Assembly: GCA_009838975.1 (NCBI GenBank)
Contig: VXQO01000025.1
Span: 96,527 to 160,526 of the forward strand
DNA length: 64,000 nt
From: Gemmatimonadota bacterium
GTDB lineage: Bacteria > Gemmatimonadota > Gemmatimonadetes > Longimicrobiales > Gaopeijiaceae
Direction of reading: 5' to 3'
Shown here: in pieces, positions 24,465 to 32,671 of the stretch
Layout: the number at the start of each line of letters is the position of its first letter
Numbering within the stretch: the stretch's first letter is position 1
The notes under the pieces: model-generated
What the model was told of the DNA's origin: nothing
Database searches by the model: none
The model's input: only the letters and a program-made list of their open reading frames with translations
Program-made: the position numbers and the translations under genes

Positions 24465-26948
24465 ATGCGAATCTCCCGATCGCTGTCCACCTCCGCCATC
24501 GTGCTTGCCCTGTTTCCGGCCGGCCCGATGAGCGCCGCCGCCCAGACCGCTCCAGCAGGCGGGGGTGTGACCGTCCCCGGCCTCACCGCCCCGGTCGAGA
24601 TCATTCGTGACCGATGGGGGATCAACCACATCTACGCCGAGACTGAGTACGACCTCTTCTTCGCCCAGGGATACGCCGCCGCACGGGACCGCCTCTTCCA
24701 GTTCGAGATCTGGAGGGCGCAGGCAACCGGCACCGTCGCCGAGTTGCTGGGTCCGAGCGAGCTGGAACGCGACATCGGCTTCCGCCTCTTTCGTTTCCGC
24801 GGCGACATGACACAGGAGATGAATCACTACCACGACCGGGGCTCGCTCATCATTCCGGCGTACGTGGACGGAGTGAACGCCTACATCGCCGAGACCCAGG
24901 CCGACCCCTCGCTGCTCCCGATCGAATTCGACCTCCTCGGCATCCGCCCGAAGCGGTGGACGTCGGAGGTCGTGATTTCCCGCCACCAGGGGCTGCTCGG
25001 CAACATCGGGGCGGAGTTGAACTACGGGCGCGCGGTGGCCGCAGTGGGCGCCGACGCGGTGAAGCGGGTCGCGAATTTCCACCCGGGCGATCCCGACATC
25101 GCGCTCGATCCGGTCATCGACAGGGCGCTCCTGAGCCAGGACATCCTGGGGCTGTACAACGCGTTTCGCGGTCCGGTGCGGTTCCGCCCCGAGCACCTGG
25201 TGCCAGAGCACCGCGGGGACGAGGAAGCGTTCGCACGGCTGGAGGAGGCGTCGGCACAGGTGCGTGGCGCCACGGCCGGCTGGCAGGACGCCCCCAGCTG
25301 GCAGGACCCCCTCGCCTGGCCGGACTACGAGAGTCTCGGCTCGAACAACTGGGTCGTGAGCGGTCGCCTGAGCGAGAGCGGCTATCCGCTAATGGCCAAC
25401 GACCCCCACCGCGCCCAGTCGGCGCCCTCGCTCCGATACTGGGTGCACCTGGTGGGCCCGGGGTGGAACGTGATCGGCGGCGGCGAACCCGAGATTCCGG
25501 GGGTCAGCATCGGCCACAACGAGTACGGGGCCTGGGGACTCACCGTTTTCCGCACCGACGGCGAGGACCTGTACGTCTACGAGACGGACCCGGAGAATCC
25601 GAACCGCTACCGGTACCGCGATGGATGGGAGGAGATGACGGTCATTGCGGAGGAGATTCCCGTGAAGGGAGAGGATCCGCATCTCGCCGAATTCAAGTAC
25701 ACACGCCACGGTCCGGTGGTCTTCGAGAACCACGAGGAGAGGGTCGCGTACGCCGTCCGGGCCGCGTGGCTCGAACCTGGCGGCGCCCCCTATCTGGCGA
25801 GCCTGCGCATGGACCAGGCCCGCAGCTGGGAAGAGTTCGTCGAGGCCTGCAACTACTCCAACATCCCGGGCGAGAACATGATCTGGGCGGACCGCGAGGG
25901 GAACATCGGCTGGCAGGCGGTCGGTATCGCACCGATCCGCCGCAACTGGTCCGGGCTGGTCCCGGTTCCCGGCGACGGGCGCTACGAGTGGGACGGCTAC
26001 CTGCCCATCACGGCCAAACCCAGCGTGTACAACCCGCCGGAAGGCTACTTCGCCACCGCGAACAACCACCTCACGCCGCCCGCCTACCCGCACATGGACG
26101 CCATCGGTTTCGAGTGGTCTGACCCGTATCGGTGGACGCGCGCGGCCGAGGTCCTCGGCTCGGGACGCCTCCACTCGATGGCCGACATGATGGCGCTGCA
26201 GACCGACTACCTCTCGATCCCGGCGCGCACCCTGGTGCCGATGCTGCGGCACGTGGCGACAGGCGGCACCGACGTCGAACGGGCACGCGAACTGCTCCTG
26301 GCCTGGGACTTCGTGCTGGATCCGACCTCGGTCGCGGCGGGGATCTACAACGCCTTTGAAGCCCGGGTCCGCGCCAACGTCCGCAACGTCTTCGTCCCGC
26401 CGAACCAGCGGAGCGTCCTGGGCGGCATGGCGCTCGTCAAGGTGATCGGCCACCTCACCACGCCCGGCGGCGAGTTCGGCGACGACCCCATCGCGGGGCG
26501 GGACGCGGTGCTGCTGCGCAGCCTCGAGGAAGCGGTGGCGTCCCTGCGCGACAGGTTTGGCGGCGACATGGACCGCTGGCAGTACGGGCAGCCCGACTAC
26601 AAGCACGCCACCATCTTCCACCCCCTCTCCCGCGCTGCGTCGCCCGAAGTGGCCGCCCGCCTCACCGTCGGACCGCTAACGCGCGGTGGCAACAGCTACA
26701 CCCTCAACAACACCGGCGGCGGCGACAACCAGACCTCGGGCGCGTCGTTCCGGATCATCGTCGACACCGGCGACTGGGACCGGGCGGTCGGCTCGAACAC
26801 CCCCGGTCAGTCCGGCGACCCCGACTCGCCCTTCTACGACGACCTCTTCGAGCTCTGGGCCGACGACCGCTTCTTCCCCGTGTTCTATTCGCGCGAACGG
26901 ATCGAATCAGTGGCCGCGGAGCGCACGATGCTGGTGCCCGGTGGGTGA
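24465..26948 (+). CDS. Penicillin acylase family Ntn-hydrolase
   Basis: This 827-residue enzyme belongs to the N-terminal nucleophile acylases, which cleave amide bonds in penicillins, acyl-homoserine lactones or aculeacin-like lipopeptides. A signal peptide spans about 1-27 (SAAAQ). The alpha chain would be about 28-292, and autoproteolysis before Ser293 in ESLGSNNWVVSG would release the beta chain. Conserved beta-chain segments include MANDPHRAQ, PGVSIGHNEYGAWGLT, YTRHGPVV, NMIWADREGNIGW and ATANNHLTPP. It most likely works in the periplasm. Its stop overlaps the GTG start of the following small gene. The acyl specificity cannot be told from sequence. Confidence 0.93.
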   Translation: MRISRSLSTSAIVLALFPAGPMSAAAQTAPAGGGVTVPGLTAPVEIIRDRWGINHIYAETEYDLFFAQGYAAARDRLFQFEIWRAQATGTVAELLGPSELERDIGFRLFRFRGDMTQEMNHYHDRGSLIIPAYVDGVNAYIAETQADPSLLPIEFDLLGIRPKRWTSEVVISRHQGLLGNIGAELNYGRAVAAVGADAVKRVANFHPGDPDIALDPVIDRALLSQDILGLYNAFRGPVRFRPEHLVPEHRGDEEAFARLEEASAQVRGATAGWQDAPSWQDPLAWPDYESLGSNNWVVSGRLSESGYPLMANDPHRAQSAPSLRYWVHLVGPGWNVIGGGEPEIPGVSIGHNEYGAWGLTVFRTDGEDLYVYETDPENPNRYRYRDGWEEMTVIAEEIPVKGEDPHLAEFKYTRHGPVVFENHEERVAYAVRAAWLEPGGAPYLASLRMDQARSWEEFVEACNYSNIPGENMIWADREGNIGWQAVGIAPIRRNWSGLVPVPGDGRYEWDGYLPITAKPSVYNPPEGYFATANNHLTPPAYPHMDAIGFEWSDPYRWTRAAEVLGSGRLHSMADMMALQTDYLSIPARTLVPMLRHVATGGTDVERARELLLAWDFVLDPTSVAAGIYNAFEARVRANVRNVFVPPNQRSVLGGMALVKVIGHLTTPGGEFGDDPIAGRDAVLLRSLEEAVASLRDRFGGDMDRWQYGQPDYKHATIFHPLSRAASPEVAARLTVGPLTRGGNSYTLNNTGGGDNQTSGASFRIIVDTGDWDRAVGSNTPGQSGDPDSPFYDDLFELWADDRFFPVFYSRERIESVAAERTMLVPGG

Positions 26949-27558
26949 CGCCCGGGGGCGCGGCACCCCCACCTCCCCGCGCTTCTTTCGCACCCAGGCC
27001 GACCTGCGCGCCTGGTTCGAGAAGAACCACGACCGGGGCGGCGAACTCTGGGTGGGCTACTACAAGAAGGGCACGGGCCTGCCCAGCGTCACCTGGCCCG
27101 AATCGGTGGACGCCGCGCTCTGCTTCGGCTGGATCGACGGGTTGAAGAAGTCGGTCGACCGGAAGAGCTATACCCTGCGTTTCACGCCGCGCCGCAAGCG
27201 CAGCCATTGGAGCGCCAGGAACCTCGGCCGCATGAAGGAGCTGATCGCGGAGGGGCTGGTTGCCGAGCCGGGGCTGGCAGCGTACGAGCGGCGGGACCGC
27301 CGCAGGGAGAAACAGGCGTCATACGAACAGTCGGGAGAGGTGTCGCTGCCTGCCGAGTACGAAGGCAGGCTGAGGGCGAACCCCGCCGCGTGGGAGTATT
27401 TCCGAAACGCGCGGCCGTCCTACCGGAAGCAGGTGACCTGGTGGGTAGTCAGCGCGAAGCGCGAGGACACTCGGCAGAGGCGCCTGGGTATCCTGATCGA
27501 ATCGTGTGCCGAGGGCGACGTCATTCCGCCGTTGCGCTGGGCGAAGAAGGAAGGCTGA
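26941..27558 (+). CDS. YdeI/OmpD-associated family protein
   Basis: This 205-residue protein belongs to the YdeI/OmpD-associated (bacteriocin-protection) family. Characteristic blocks are LRAWFEKNHDRGGELWVGYY, WPESVDAALCFGWIDG and FTPRRKRSHWSARN. The biochemical role of the family is not established. I placed the start at GTG 26941, overlapping the previous stop by eight bases; the same frame stays open far upstream as a shadow of the acylase gene. Its 3' end overlaps the minus-strand UvrC-like gene by 38 bases. Confidence 0.85.
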   Translation: MGDARGRGTPTSPRFFRTQADLRAWFEKNHDRGGELWVGYYKKGTGLPSVTWPESVDAALCFGWIDGLKKSVDRKSYTLRFTPRRKRSHWSARNLGRMKELIAEGLVAEPGLAAYERRDRRREKQASYEQSGEVSLPAEYEGRLRANPAAWEYFRNARPSYRKQVTWWVVSAKREDTRQRRLGILIESCAEGDVIPPLRWAKKEG

Positions 27559-28657
27559 GCCCAGGAGCTACCGGGGCCTGGGCCACCGACTCCCGGTTCG
27601 CTGCGAGCCACTTCTCGGGCGTCACTGCGCGGCACCGTTCATCGGGCCGCTTGTTGAACCACGACAGGGTAAGGAGGACCTCGGCGGCCGCGTCGGCCTC
27701 CAGGGTCGCGTCGCGGTCCGCGAGGGCGGGACGGAATGCGCCCTCCACGACCTCGCTGGCGCGGCGGCGGGCCCCGTCGCTCTTCGGCCAGGGCATCTCG
27801 CCCCACATGGTGCCGCGGCGGATGAGGTACACGCGGTCGTCGCCGCCGAATCCCGGCACCGGGTAGACCAGGTTGAGATGCTCGATCTGCCCGCGGAACC
27901 CCGAAAGGTGGTCCCTCAGCCTTTCCAGCGTCTCCATGCGGTCGTGGAGACGCGCGGCGTACTCGAAGTCGAGGCGCTTCGTCGCTCTCTTCAACAAATC
28001 GGAAAGCTCTTCGAGCGGACTGCGGCTGCGGGTCTCAAGAAAGGCGCGGGCGACCCGCAACCGGCTGTTGTACTCGGCGGCGGTGCATCGGCCGGCGCAG
28101 GGCGCGGGACAGGTCCCGGTCTCCGCGCGGATGCAACGCGGGGTGCGACCGCCCGGGAACATCTCGAACTGATCGCCGAAGTGAATGGGGGTGTCGGAGG
28201 AACAGTCCCGCAGGCCGGTCGCCAGCGAAAGCTCGTGGACCGCCCGGGCCAGCCACTGCATCTGTCCGAAGGGGCCATAGTAGCGGGCGCCGTCGTTGTG
28301 GACGCGCGTGACCGGAACGAGGCGCGGTGCGGGTTCGCGCGTGATCTTGATGAACCCGTAACGGCGGTCGCGCCTGTGCTGAACATTGTACTCCGGCTGC
28401 CACGCCCGGATCAGGTGCATCTCGCGGAAAAGCGCGGCGAATTCGTTGGGCGCATGGTCCCACCGGACCGACGACGCCTCTGCGACCAGCCGGGCTGCCT
28501 TGCCTGTTTCTTCGCGGAAGTAGGAAAGGAGGCGCGACCGAAGCCGCACGGACTTGCCCACGTAGAGGATTCGCCCGTCGGCGCCCAGCCAGCGGTAGAC
28601 GCCGGGGCGCTCCTCGGCGGTGGCGCAGACCTCTTCTCGCAGAGATTCGGCGTTCAT
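27521..28657 (-). CDS. UvrC-like GIY-YIG nuclease lacking the RNase H-like half
   Basis: This 378-residue protein matches the N-terminal half of UvrC. It has a GIY-YIG domain at the start (GVYRW then ILYVGKSVRLRSRL, residues 19-42), the UvrC-like Cys-containing block CIRAETGTCPAPC, and a UVR helical hairpin (LLKRATKRLDFEYAARLHDR) that in UvrC binds UvrB. The second UvrC nuclease domain and the HhH motifs are missing. The organisation is like Cho, the UvrC homologue that makes only the 3' incision. ATG 28657 is preferred over 28675. It is divergent from an HD phosphohydrolase. A full-length uvrC elsewhere in the genome is expected but cannot be seen here. Confidence 0.85.
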   Translation of the reverse strand: MNAESLREEVCATAEERPGVYRWLGADGRILYVGKSVRLRSRLLSYFREETGKAARLVAEASSVRWDHAPNEFAALFREMHLIRAWQPEYNVQHRRDRRYGFIKITREPAPRLVPVTRVHNDGARYYGPFGQMQWLARAVHELSLATGLRDCSSDTPIHFGDQFEMFPGGRTPRCIRAETGTCPAPCAGRCTAAEYNSRLRVARAFLETRSRSPLEELSDLLKRATKRLDFEYAARLHDRMETLERLRDHLSGFRGQIEHLNLVYPVPGFGGDDRVYLIRRGTMWGEMPWPKSDGARRRASEVVEGAFRPALADRDATLEADAAAEVLLTLSWFNKRPDERCRAVTPEKWLAANRESVAQAPVAPGLSLPSSPSATAE

Positions 28658-28763
28658 GGCGACGCAACTTCGCAATTTGTTCGGTATAGGTCAATGTGTT
28701 TCGCCCAAATATGTCCCAAACAGCTATTGCGGGGGCCCGGGGCAGCGGCTATTGTGGCACTCC

Positions 28764-30140
28764 ATGCACAGGCATGGACGCTCCATCGTCATTCGTGATC
28801 CGGTCTGGAACACGATTCGCCTCGACGCCGTCGCAGCGTCGATCGTCGACACCGCTCCCTTCCAGCGGCTGCGGTACATTCGGCAACTCGGTCTCGCCCA
28901 CCTGGTGTACCCGGGAGCGACGCATACGCGCTTCGATCACGCGGTGGGCGTGTATCACCTTGCCGTCCGCGCGATCAGGATCCTGAAGTCCGGCCCCGCG
29001 CTTCCGCCGGAAGCGTGGGAAGGCGCCCGGCTGATCCCCTACGCGGCCCTGTTGCATGACATCGGTCACTACGCCTTCTCGCATGCTCTCGAGGAGCTCG
29101 AGCCGGAGCGGATTGCAGGGGACCACGAGGAGATGAGCGCGCTCTTCTTCGAATCGCCGGAACTGAGGGCCGCGCTGGCGTCGCTGGGGACGAACGCGCC
29201 CGGGGAGATCTTCCGGATCATCAGGGGAGAGGGGGACACGGCTCTGCGCGGACTGGTCAGCGGGAGCCTCGATCTCGACAAGATGGAATACCTGCGCCGC
29301 GACGCCCGCTTTTGCGGCGTGCCGTACGGCGAGGTGGACGCGGAGCGGCTCCTGCAGGGCCTGGCGGTGTTGCAGGATCCCGTTACGGGGCACTGGGAGG
29401 TGGGCGTGCGGGCCAAGTCGCTGAGCGCGCTGGAATCCCTGCTGTTCGCCAAGTACCAGATGTTCCGAAACGTCTACTGGCACCACGCTGTGCGTGCGGC
29501 CACCGGGCTCTACAAGCGGATCGTGGAGATGGCTGTGGAGGCGCGAATCCTCTCGCCCCTGGATCTGATCGGCCCCACCGACGAGGAACTACTGTTCGAA
29601 CTCCGCCAGCGGGCCCGGTCGGGGTCCGGCGATGTGGCGGAGCGGCTGAGCCGGCGCTGGCTGCCCGCGCTGAAGGACCGCAAGCTGCCGAAGCGGGCGG
29701 CCGAAATACCGGCGTGGCAGCTGGAGGAACGGACTCTCCCCGAATGGGTAAGTGGAGACACGGCCGAGAAGCGGCACTGGGAAGACGGCGTAGCGGCGGA
29801 ACTGGGGCTGGCACCCGGGGAGGTGATCCTCGATTTTCCGGTTACGAAGGCCATGTTCCAGCTCGACGTCCTCGTCGACCGGAATGGTCGGACGGTTCGG
29901 CTGGGGAGGAAGGGGATTCCGGGGCTGATCGACCTGCCGAAGCTTGCGGAGGAGTTGCACCGTACTGCAAGGGTGCTGCGACTGTTCACCTTCGAGCGCA
30001 GGGAGGTGGACCCGGAGTGGCTGCTGGATCGGCTGGCGGAGCGTCGGCCGGCTGGCAAGTCCCTCACGGGCACGACCCCGCGTTCGGAGACAACCTTGAG
30101 CGGAACCGGGAACGTCTGTAGTGGCGGGGGTAGGAAATGA
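28764..30140 (+). CDS. HD-domain phosphohydrolase (dNTPase/SAMHD1-like)
   Basis: This 458-residue HD protein resembles the dGTPase/SAMHD1 group, which hydrolyses deoxynucleotides. Metal ligands are visible as His54 in GATHTRFDHA, His98-Asp99 in LLHDIGHYAFSH and a later aspartate in GSLDLDKMEYLRRDA. The N-terminal RDPVWNTIRLD resembles the usual entry to this fold. ATG 28764 is chosen because MHRHGRSIVIRDP matches the family start; the frame is open to 28620. The C-terminal 200 residues are less conserved. It faces away from the UvrC-like gene, so the two may share a control region of about 106 bases that is relatively AT-rich. Confidence 0.85.
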   Translation: MHRHGRSIVIRDPVWNTIRLDAVAASIVDTAPFQRLRYIRQLGLAHLVYPGATHTRFDHAVGVYHLAVRAIRILKSGPALPPEAWEGARLIPYAALLHDIGHYAFSHALEELEPERIAGDHEEMSALFFESPELRAALASLGTNAPGEIFRIIRGEGDTALRGLVSGSLDLDKMEYLRRDARFCGVPYGEVDAERLLQGLAVLQDPVTGHWEVGVRAKSLSALESLLFAKYQMFRNVYWHHAVRAATGLYKRIVEMAVEARILSPLDLIGPTDEELLFELRQRARSGSGDVAERLSRRWLPALKDRKLPKRAAEIPAWQLEERTLPEWVSGDTAEKRHWEDGVAAELGLAPGEVILDFPVTKAMFQLDVLVDRNGRTVRLGRKGIPGLIDLPKLAEELHRTARVLRLFTFERREVDPEWLLDRLAERRPAGKSLTGTTPRSETTLSGTGNVCSGGGRK

Positions 30141-30193
30141 CCGGGAATACCGCTGTTCGAAGTGCCCGGGCTGCCGATACCCGAAGAAAATCA

Positions 30194-30222
30194 TTGACAC
30201 GGCGCAATCACAACCGTACTGT
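30194..30222 (+). promoter_or_regulatory. Sigma-70-type promoter upstream of the sigma factor gene
   Basis: A perfect TTGACA lies at 30194-30199, and TACTGT follows after exactly 17 bases at 30217-30222. This is the best consensus-like promoter in the window. It leaves a leader of roughly 65 bases before the sigma factor start at 30295. The expected primary sigma factor of the cell would recognise it, so autoregulation is possible. Confidence 0.55.
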
Positions 30223-30250
30223 TAACGGCTGTACATACCACGCGCTTCCG

Positions 30251-30267
30251 CCGGACGGGCTGTCCGG
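30251..30267 (+). other. Leader hairpin of the sigma factor gene
   Basis: CCGGAC (30251-30256) pairs with GTCCGG (30262-30267) around a five-base loop in the predicted 5' leader. It ends 27 bases before the ATG, leaving the purine-rich GGAGAATCGAGAAAGAAAG stretch unpaired. It could influence mRNA stability or translation, but no known regulatory RNA family is recognisable. Confidence 0.35.
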
Positions 30268-30294
30268 TCCGTAACGGAGAATCGAGAAAGAAAG

Positions 30295-31188
30295 ATGGCC
30301 AGGAAAAGTCGGCGTGGGAAGAGAAGGGTGAATCTGCTCACGGGGTTCGACGCGAGTCTGGATGAACAGACCGCGCTGGACCAGTATCTGCGCGATGTGA
30401 GCCGCCACGAACTGATCACGCCTGATATGGAGAAGGTCCTGGGCGCGCGCGCCCAGAAGGGCGACGAAGAGGCGATCCAGGCGCTCGCCAAGGCGAACCT
30501 GCGCTTTGTGATCAGCGTCGCGAAAAAGTACCAGAACCGGGGTGTCTCCCTGACGGATCTGATCCAGGAGGGCAACGTCGGACTGGTCACGGCTGCTCGC
30601 AAGTTTGATCCGGAGCAGGGCGTCAAGTTCATTTCGTACGCCGTTTGGTGGATCCGTCAGGCCATTCTGGCCTCGCTCGCCAACCACGGCCGTCCGGTCC
30701 GCGTCCCGCTGAACCGGGCGTCGGATCTGGCACGGATCTTCCGCGAGAAGGAGCGGCTGAAGCAGGAGCTGGGGCGGGATCCGACCAGCGAGGAACTGGG
30801 CGAGGCCACCTTCCTGACGCCACAGCTCGTCGAGTCGCTGCAGACGCTGAACGCCGCGGAAATCCGCCTCGATGCGCCGATCGGCGACAGCGAGGACTCG
30901 CAGCTGGTCGAGCGCTTCATCACGGAGGAGGCTGCCGAGCCGGAGCTGGAAGTCGAGAACCGGCTTCTCACCGAGGCCGTCACCAACGCGCTGGGGACGC
31001 TCGATCCGCGCGACGCGCGCGTGCTCAGGCTCTACTTCGGGCTCGAAGGTGAGAGGGAGCACACCCTCGAGGAGATCGGAAACCTCCTCGGCGTGACGCG
31101 GGAGCGCATCCGTCAGCTCAGGGACCGGGCGCTCAAGCGCCTTCGGGAAGGCGAAAAGGGCAAGGCCCTCAAGTCCTTCGCCGCCTAG
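30295..31188 (+). CDS. RNA polymerase sigma-70 family factor (RpoD/RpoS-like)
   Basis: This 297-residue sigma factor carries region 1.2 (LDQYLRDVSRHELITPD), regions 2.1-2.4 (LRFVISVAKKYQNRGVSLTD, then FISYAVWWIRQAI), region 3 and region 4.2 with the helix-turn-helix HTLEEIGNLLGVTRERIRQL. It lacks the acidic region 1.1 and the non-conserved insert of full RpoD, so it may be a compact primary sigma (SigA-like) or a group 2 factor. The start at ATG 30295 follows a purine-rich stretch, and a good promoter lies about 70 bases upstream. I leave the symbol blank because primary and group 2 roles cannot be separated here. Confidence 0.93.
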   Translation: MARKSRRGKRRVNLLTGFDASLDEQTALDQYLRDVSRHELITPDMEKVLGARAQKGDEEAIQALAKANLRFVISVAKKYQNRGVSLTDLIQEGNVGLVTAARKFDPEQGVKFISYAVWWIRQAILASLANHGRPVRVPLNRASDLARIFREKERLKQELGRDPTSEELGEATFLTPQLVESLQTLNAAEIRLDAPIGDSEDSQLVERFITEEAAEPELEVENRLLTEAVTNALGTLDPRDARVLRLYFGLEGEREHTLEEIGNLLGVTRERIRQLRDRALKRLREGEKGKALKSFAA

Positions 31189-31257
31189 CGGCAGGCTGCC
31201 GGCACGTGAGGAATCCGTCAGCGGGCCGCTAGGCACCGCTGGCCAGTCCCGCCCGTT

Positions 31258-32160
31258 GTGAGCGACCGCCTGGTTCGGGGTCAGATCGTCGAAACGGTGG
31301 GCGGCGTTTACCGGGTCCAGACCGATGCCGGGACGGTTGAAGCCTCGTTGAGGGGGCGCATCAAGCACGTCGGCAAGCGCGACCGGATTGTGATCGGCGA
31401 CTACGTCGAAGTTGGAAACGCATCCGGAGAGGCTCCGGTGATCGAAGCGGCGCTGCCTCGGCGCACCAGGCTGTCGAGACGATCATCCACAAGCCGTTTC
31501 GCCAAGGTGCTGGCAGCCAACCTGGACCGGTTGCTGATGGTGGCATCGGTCGCCGATCCGCCGCCCTCGCGCAGCGTGATCGACCGGATGCTCGTGATGG
31601 GGGAAGCCGGGGGGATGGAGTGCGGGATCGTGCTCAACAAAGTCGAACTGCCGGGTGGGCGCGCCCTGGCCGATGCACTGGGGGCAGCCTACAGGAAGGC
31701 GGGCTACCAGGTGGTCGGTACATCGGTCGTGACGGGCGAAGGGATCGACGCCTTCCGTGTTCTCATTCACTCGGGTTCCTCGGTGCTGGCAGGCCCGTCA
31801 GGCGTGGGGAAGTCCTCGTTGCTCAATGCTGTCGAGCCGGGGCTGGCCCTCCGCACGCAGGCGGTCGGAAGGCGGTCCAGGGCCGGCAGGCACACCACGG
31901 TGTCGAGCCGCCTCATCACACTCGCCGGGGGCGGCCGGGTAGCCGACACGCCCGGCTTTTCGGACGCAGGGCCAGGGGACGTCTCGGCACGGGACCTGGG
32001 CCGATGCTTCGCGGATTTCCGTCCCCATCTGGGCCAGTGCTACTTCAACGACTGCGTGCACGTCCGTGAACCCGGCTGTGCCGTGCTGGCGGCGGTAGAG
32101 GAAGGACACATCGGGCGCGAACGTCACAAGAGCTATCAGACGATTCTTGCGGAGCTTTAG
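31258..32160 (+). CDS. rsgA: Ribosome small subunit-dependent GTPase A
   Basis: RsgA is a circularly permuted GTPase that checks late maturation of the 30S subunit. This 300-residue protein has an OB-fold N terminus (about 1-65), the permuted order G4 (NKVE, near 127) before G1 (GPSGVGKSSLLN, near 180) and G3 (DTPG, near 231). A C-terminal zinc finger follows, with cysteines in CFADFRPHLGQCYFNDCVH and GCAV. The start is GTG 31258. It lies 69 bases after the sigma factor gene on the same strand with no hairpin between, so co-transcription is possible. Confidence 0.95.
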   Translation: MSDRLVRGQIVETVGGVYRVQTDAGTVEASLRGRIKHVGKRDRIVIGDYVEVGNASGEAPVIEAALPRRTRLSRRSSTSRFAKVLAANLDRLLMVASVADPPPSRSVIDRMLVMGEAGGMECGIVLNKVELPGGRALADALGAAYRKAGYQVVGTSVVTGEGIDAFRVLIHSGSSVLAGPSGVGKSSLLNAVEPGLALRTQAVGRRSRAGRHTTVSSRLITLAGGGRVADTPGFSDAGPGDVSARDLGRCFADFRPHLGQCYFNDCVHVREPGCAVLAAVEEGHIGRERHKSYQTILAEL

Positions 32161-32179
32161 CGGAGCGATAGAATCCTGC

Positions 32180-32671
32180 ATGAACCGCGACACCAGGCTC
32201 GAACCCGCGCGCTTTCGCCGGATAATGAGGAACTATCCCACCGGCGTCACGGTCGTCACGGCGTTGCACCGCGATGGAACGCCCTTCGGACTCACCGCGA
32301 ACTCGGTCGCCTCGGTATCCCTCGACCCCCCGCTCGTGCTCGTATGCGTCTCGGAGAGGTCTTCTTCGCTGGGAGCGATCCTGTCGAGCGGCGCATTTGC
32401 CGTCAACGTCCTCGGGGCGGGGGCCGCGTCGACTGCGAAGCGCTTCGCAGAGATCGACACCGACCGGCGTTTCGAGAACATCCGGTACACCGTGGAGGAC
32501 GGGGGCAGCCCGATCCTGGAGGACGTCGTCGCGTGGATGGCCTGCAGCCTCTACCGGACCTTCGAGGCCGGTGATCACATGATTCTGGTCGGACGCGTGC
32601 ACGAGGCCGACGCATCCGGAGGCGATCCACTCCTCTTCTTCCGGGGCCGCTACGAATCGCTCGACTCATGA
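32180..32671 (+). CDS. Flavin reductase-like FMN-binding protein
   Basis: This 163-residue protein belongs to the flavin reductase family of split-barrel FMN proteins. The diagnostic segment is TGVTVVTALHRDGTPFGLTA, then SVASVSLDPPLVLVCV and GAFAVNVLG. Such proteins use NAD(P)H to reduce FMN for a monooxygenase, or act as oxidoreductases themselves. ATG 32180 is chosen because MNRDTRLEPARFRRIM is the normal family start; ATG 32147 is an alternative that would overlap rsgA. Its stop overlaps the next ATG (ATGA). It heads the unusual run that includes the SbcD/SbcC-like pair. Confidence 0.87.
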   Translation: MNRDTRLEPARFRRIMRNYPTGVTVVTALHRDGTPFGLTANSVASVSLDPPLVLVCVSERSSSLGAILSSGAFAVNVLGAGAASTAKRFAEIDTDRRFENIRYTVEDGGSPILEDVVAWMACSLYRTFEAGDHMILVGRVHEADASGGDPLLFFRGRYESLDS

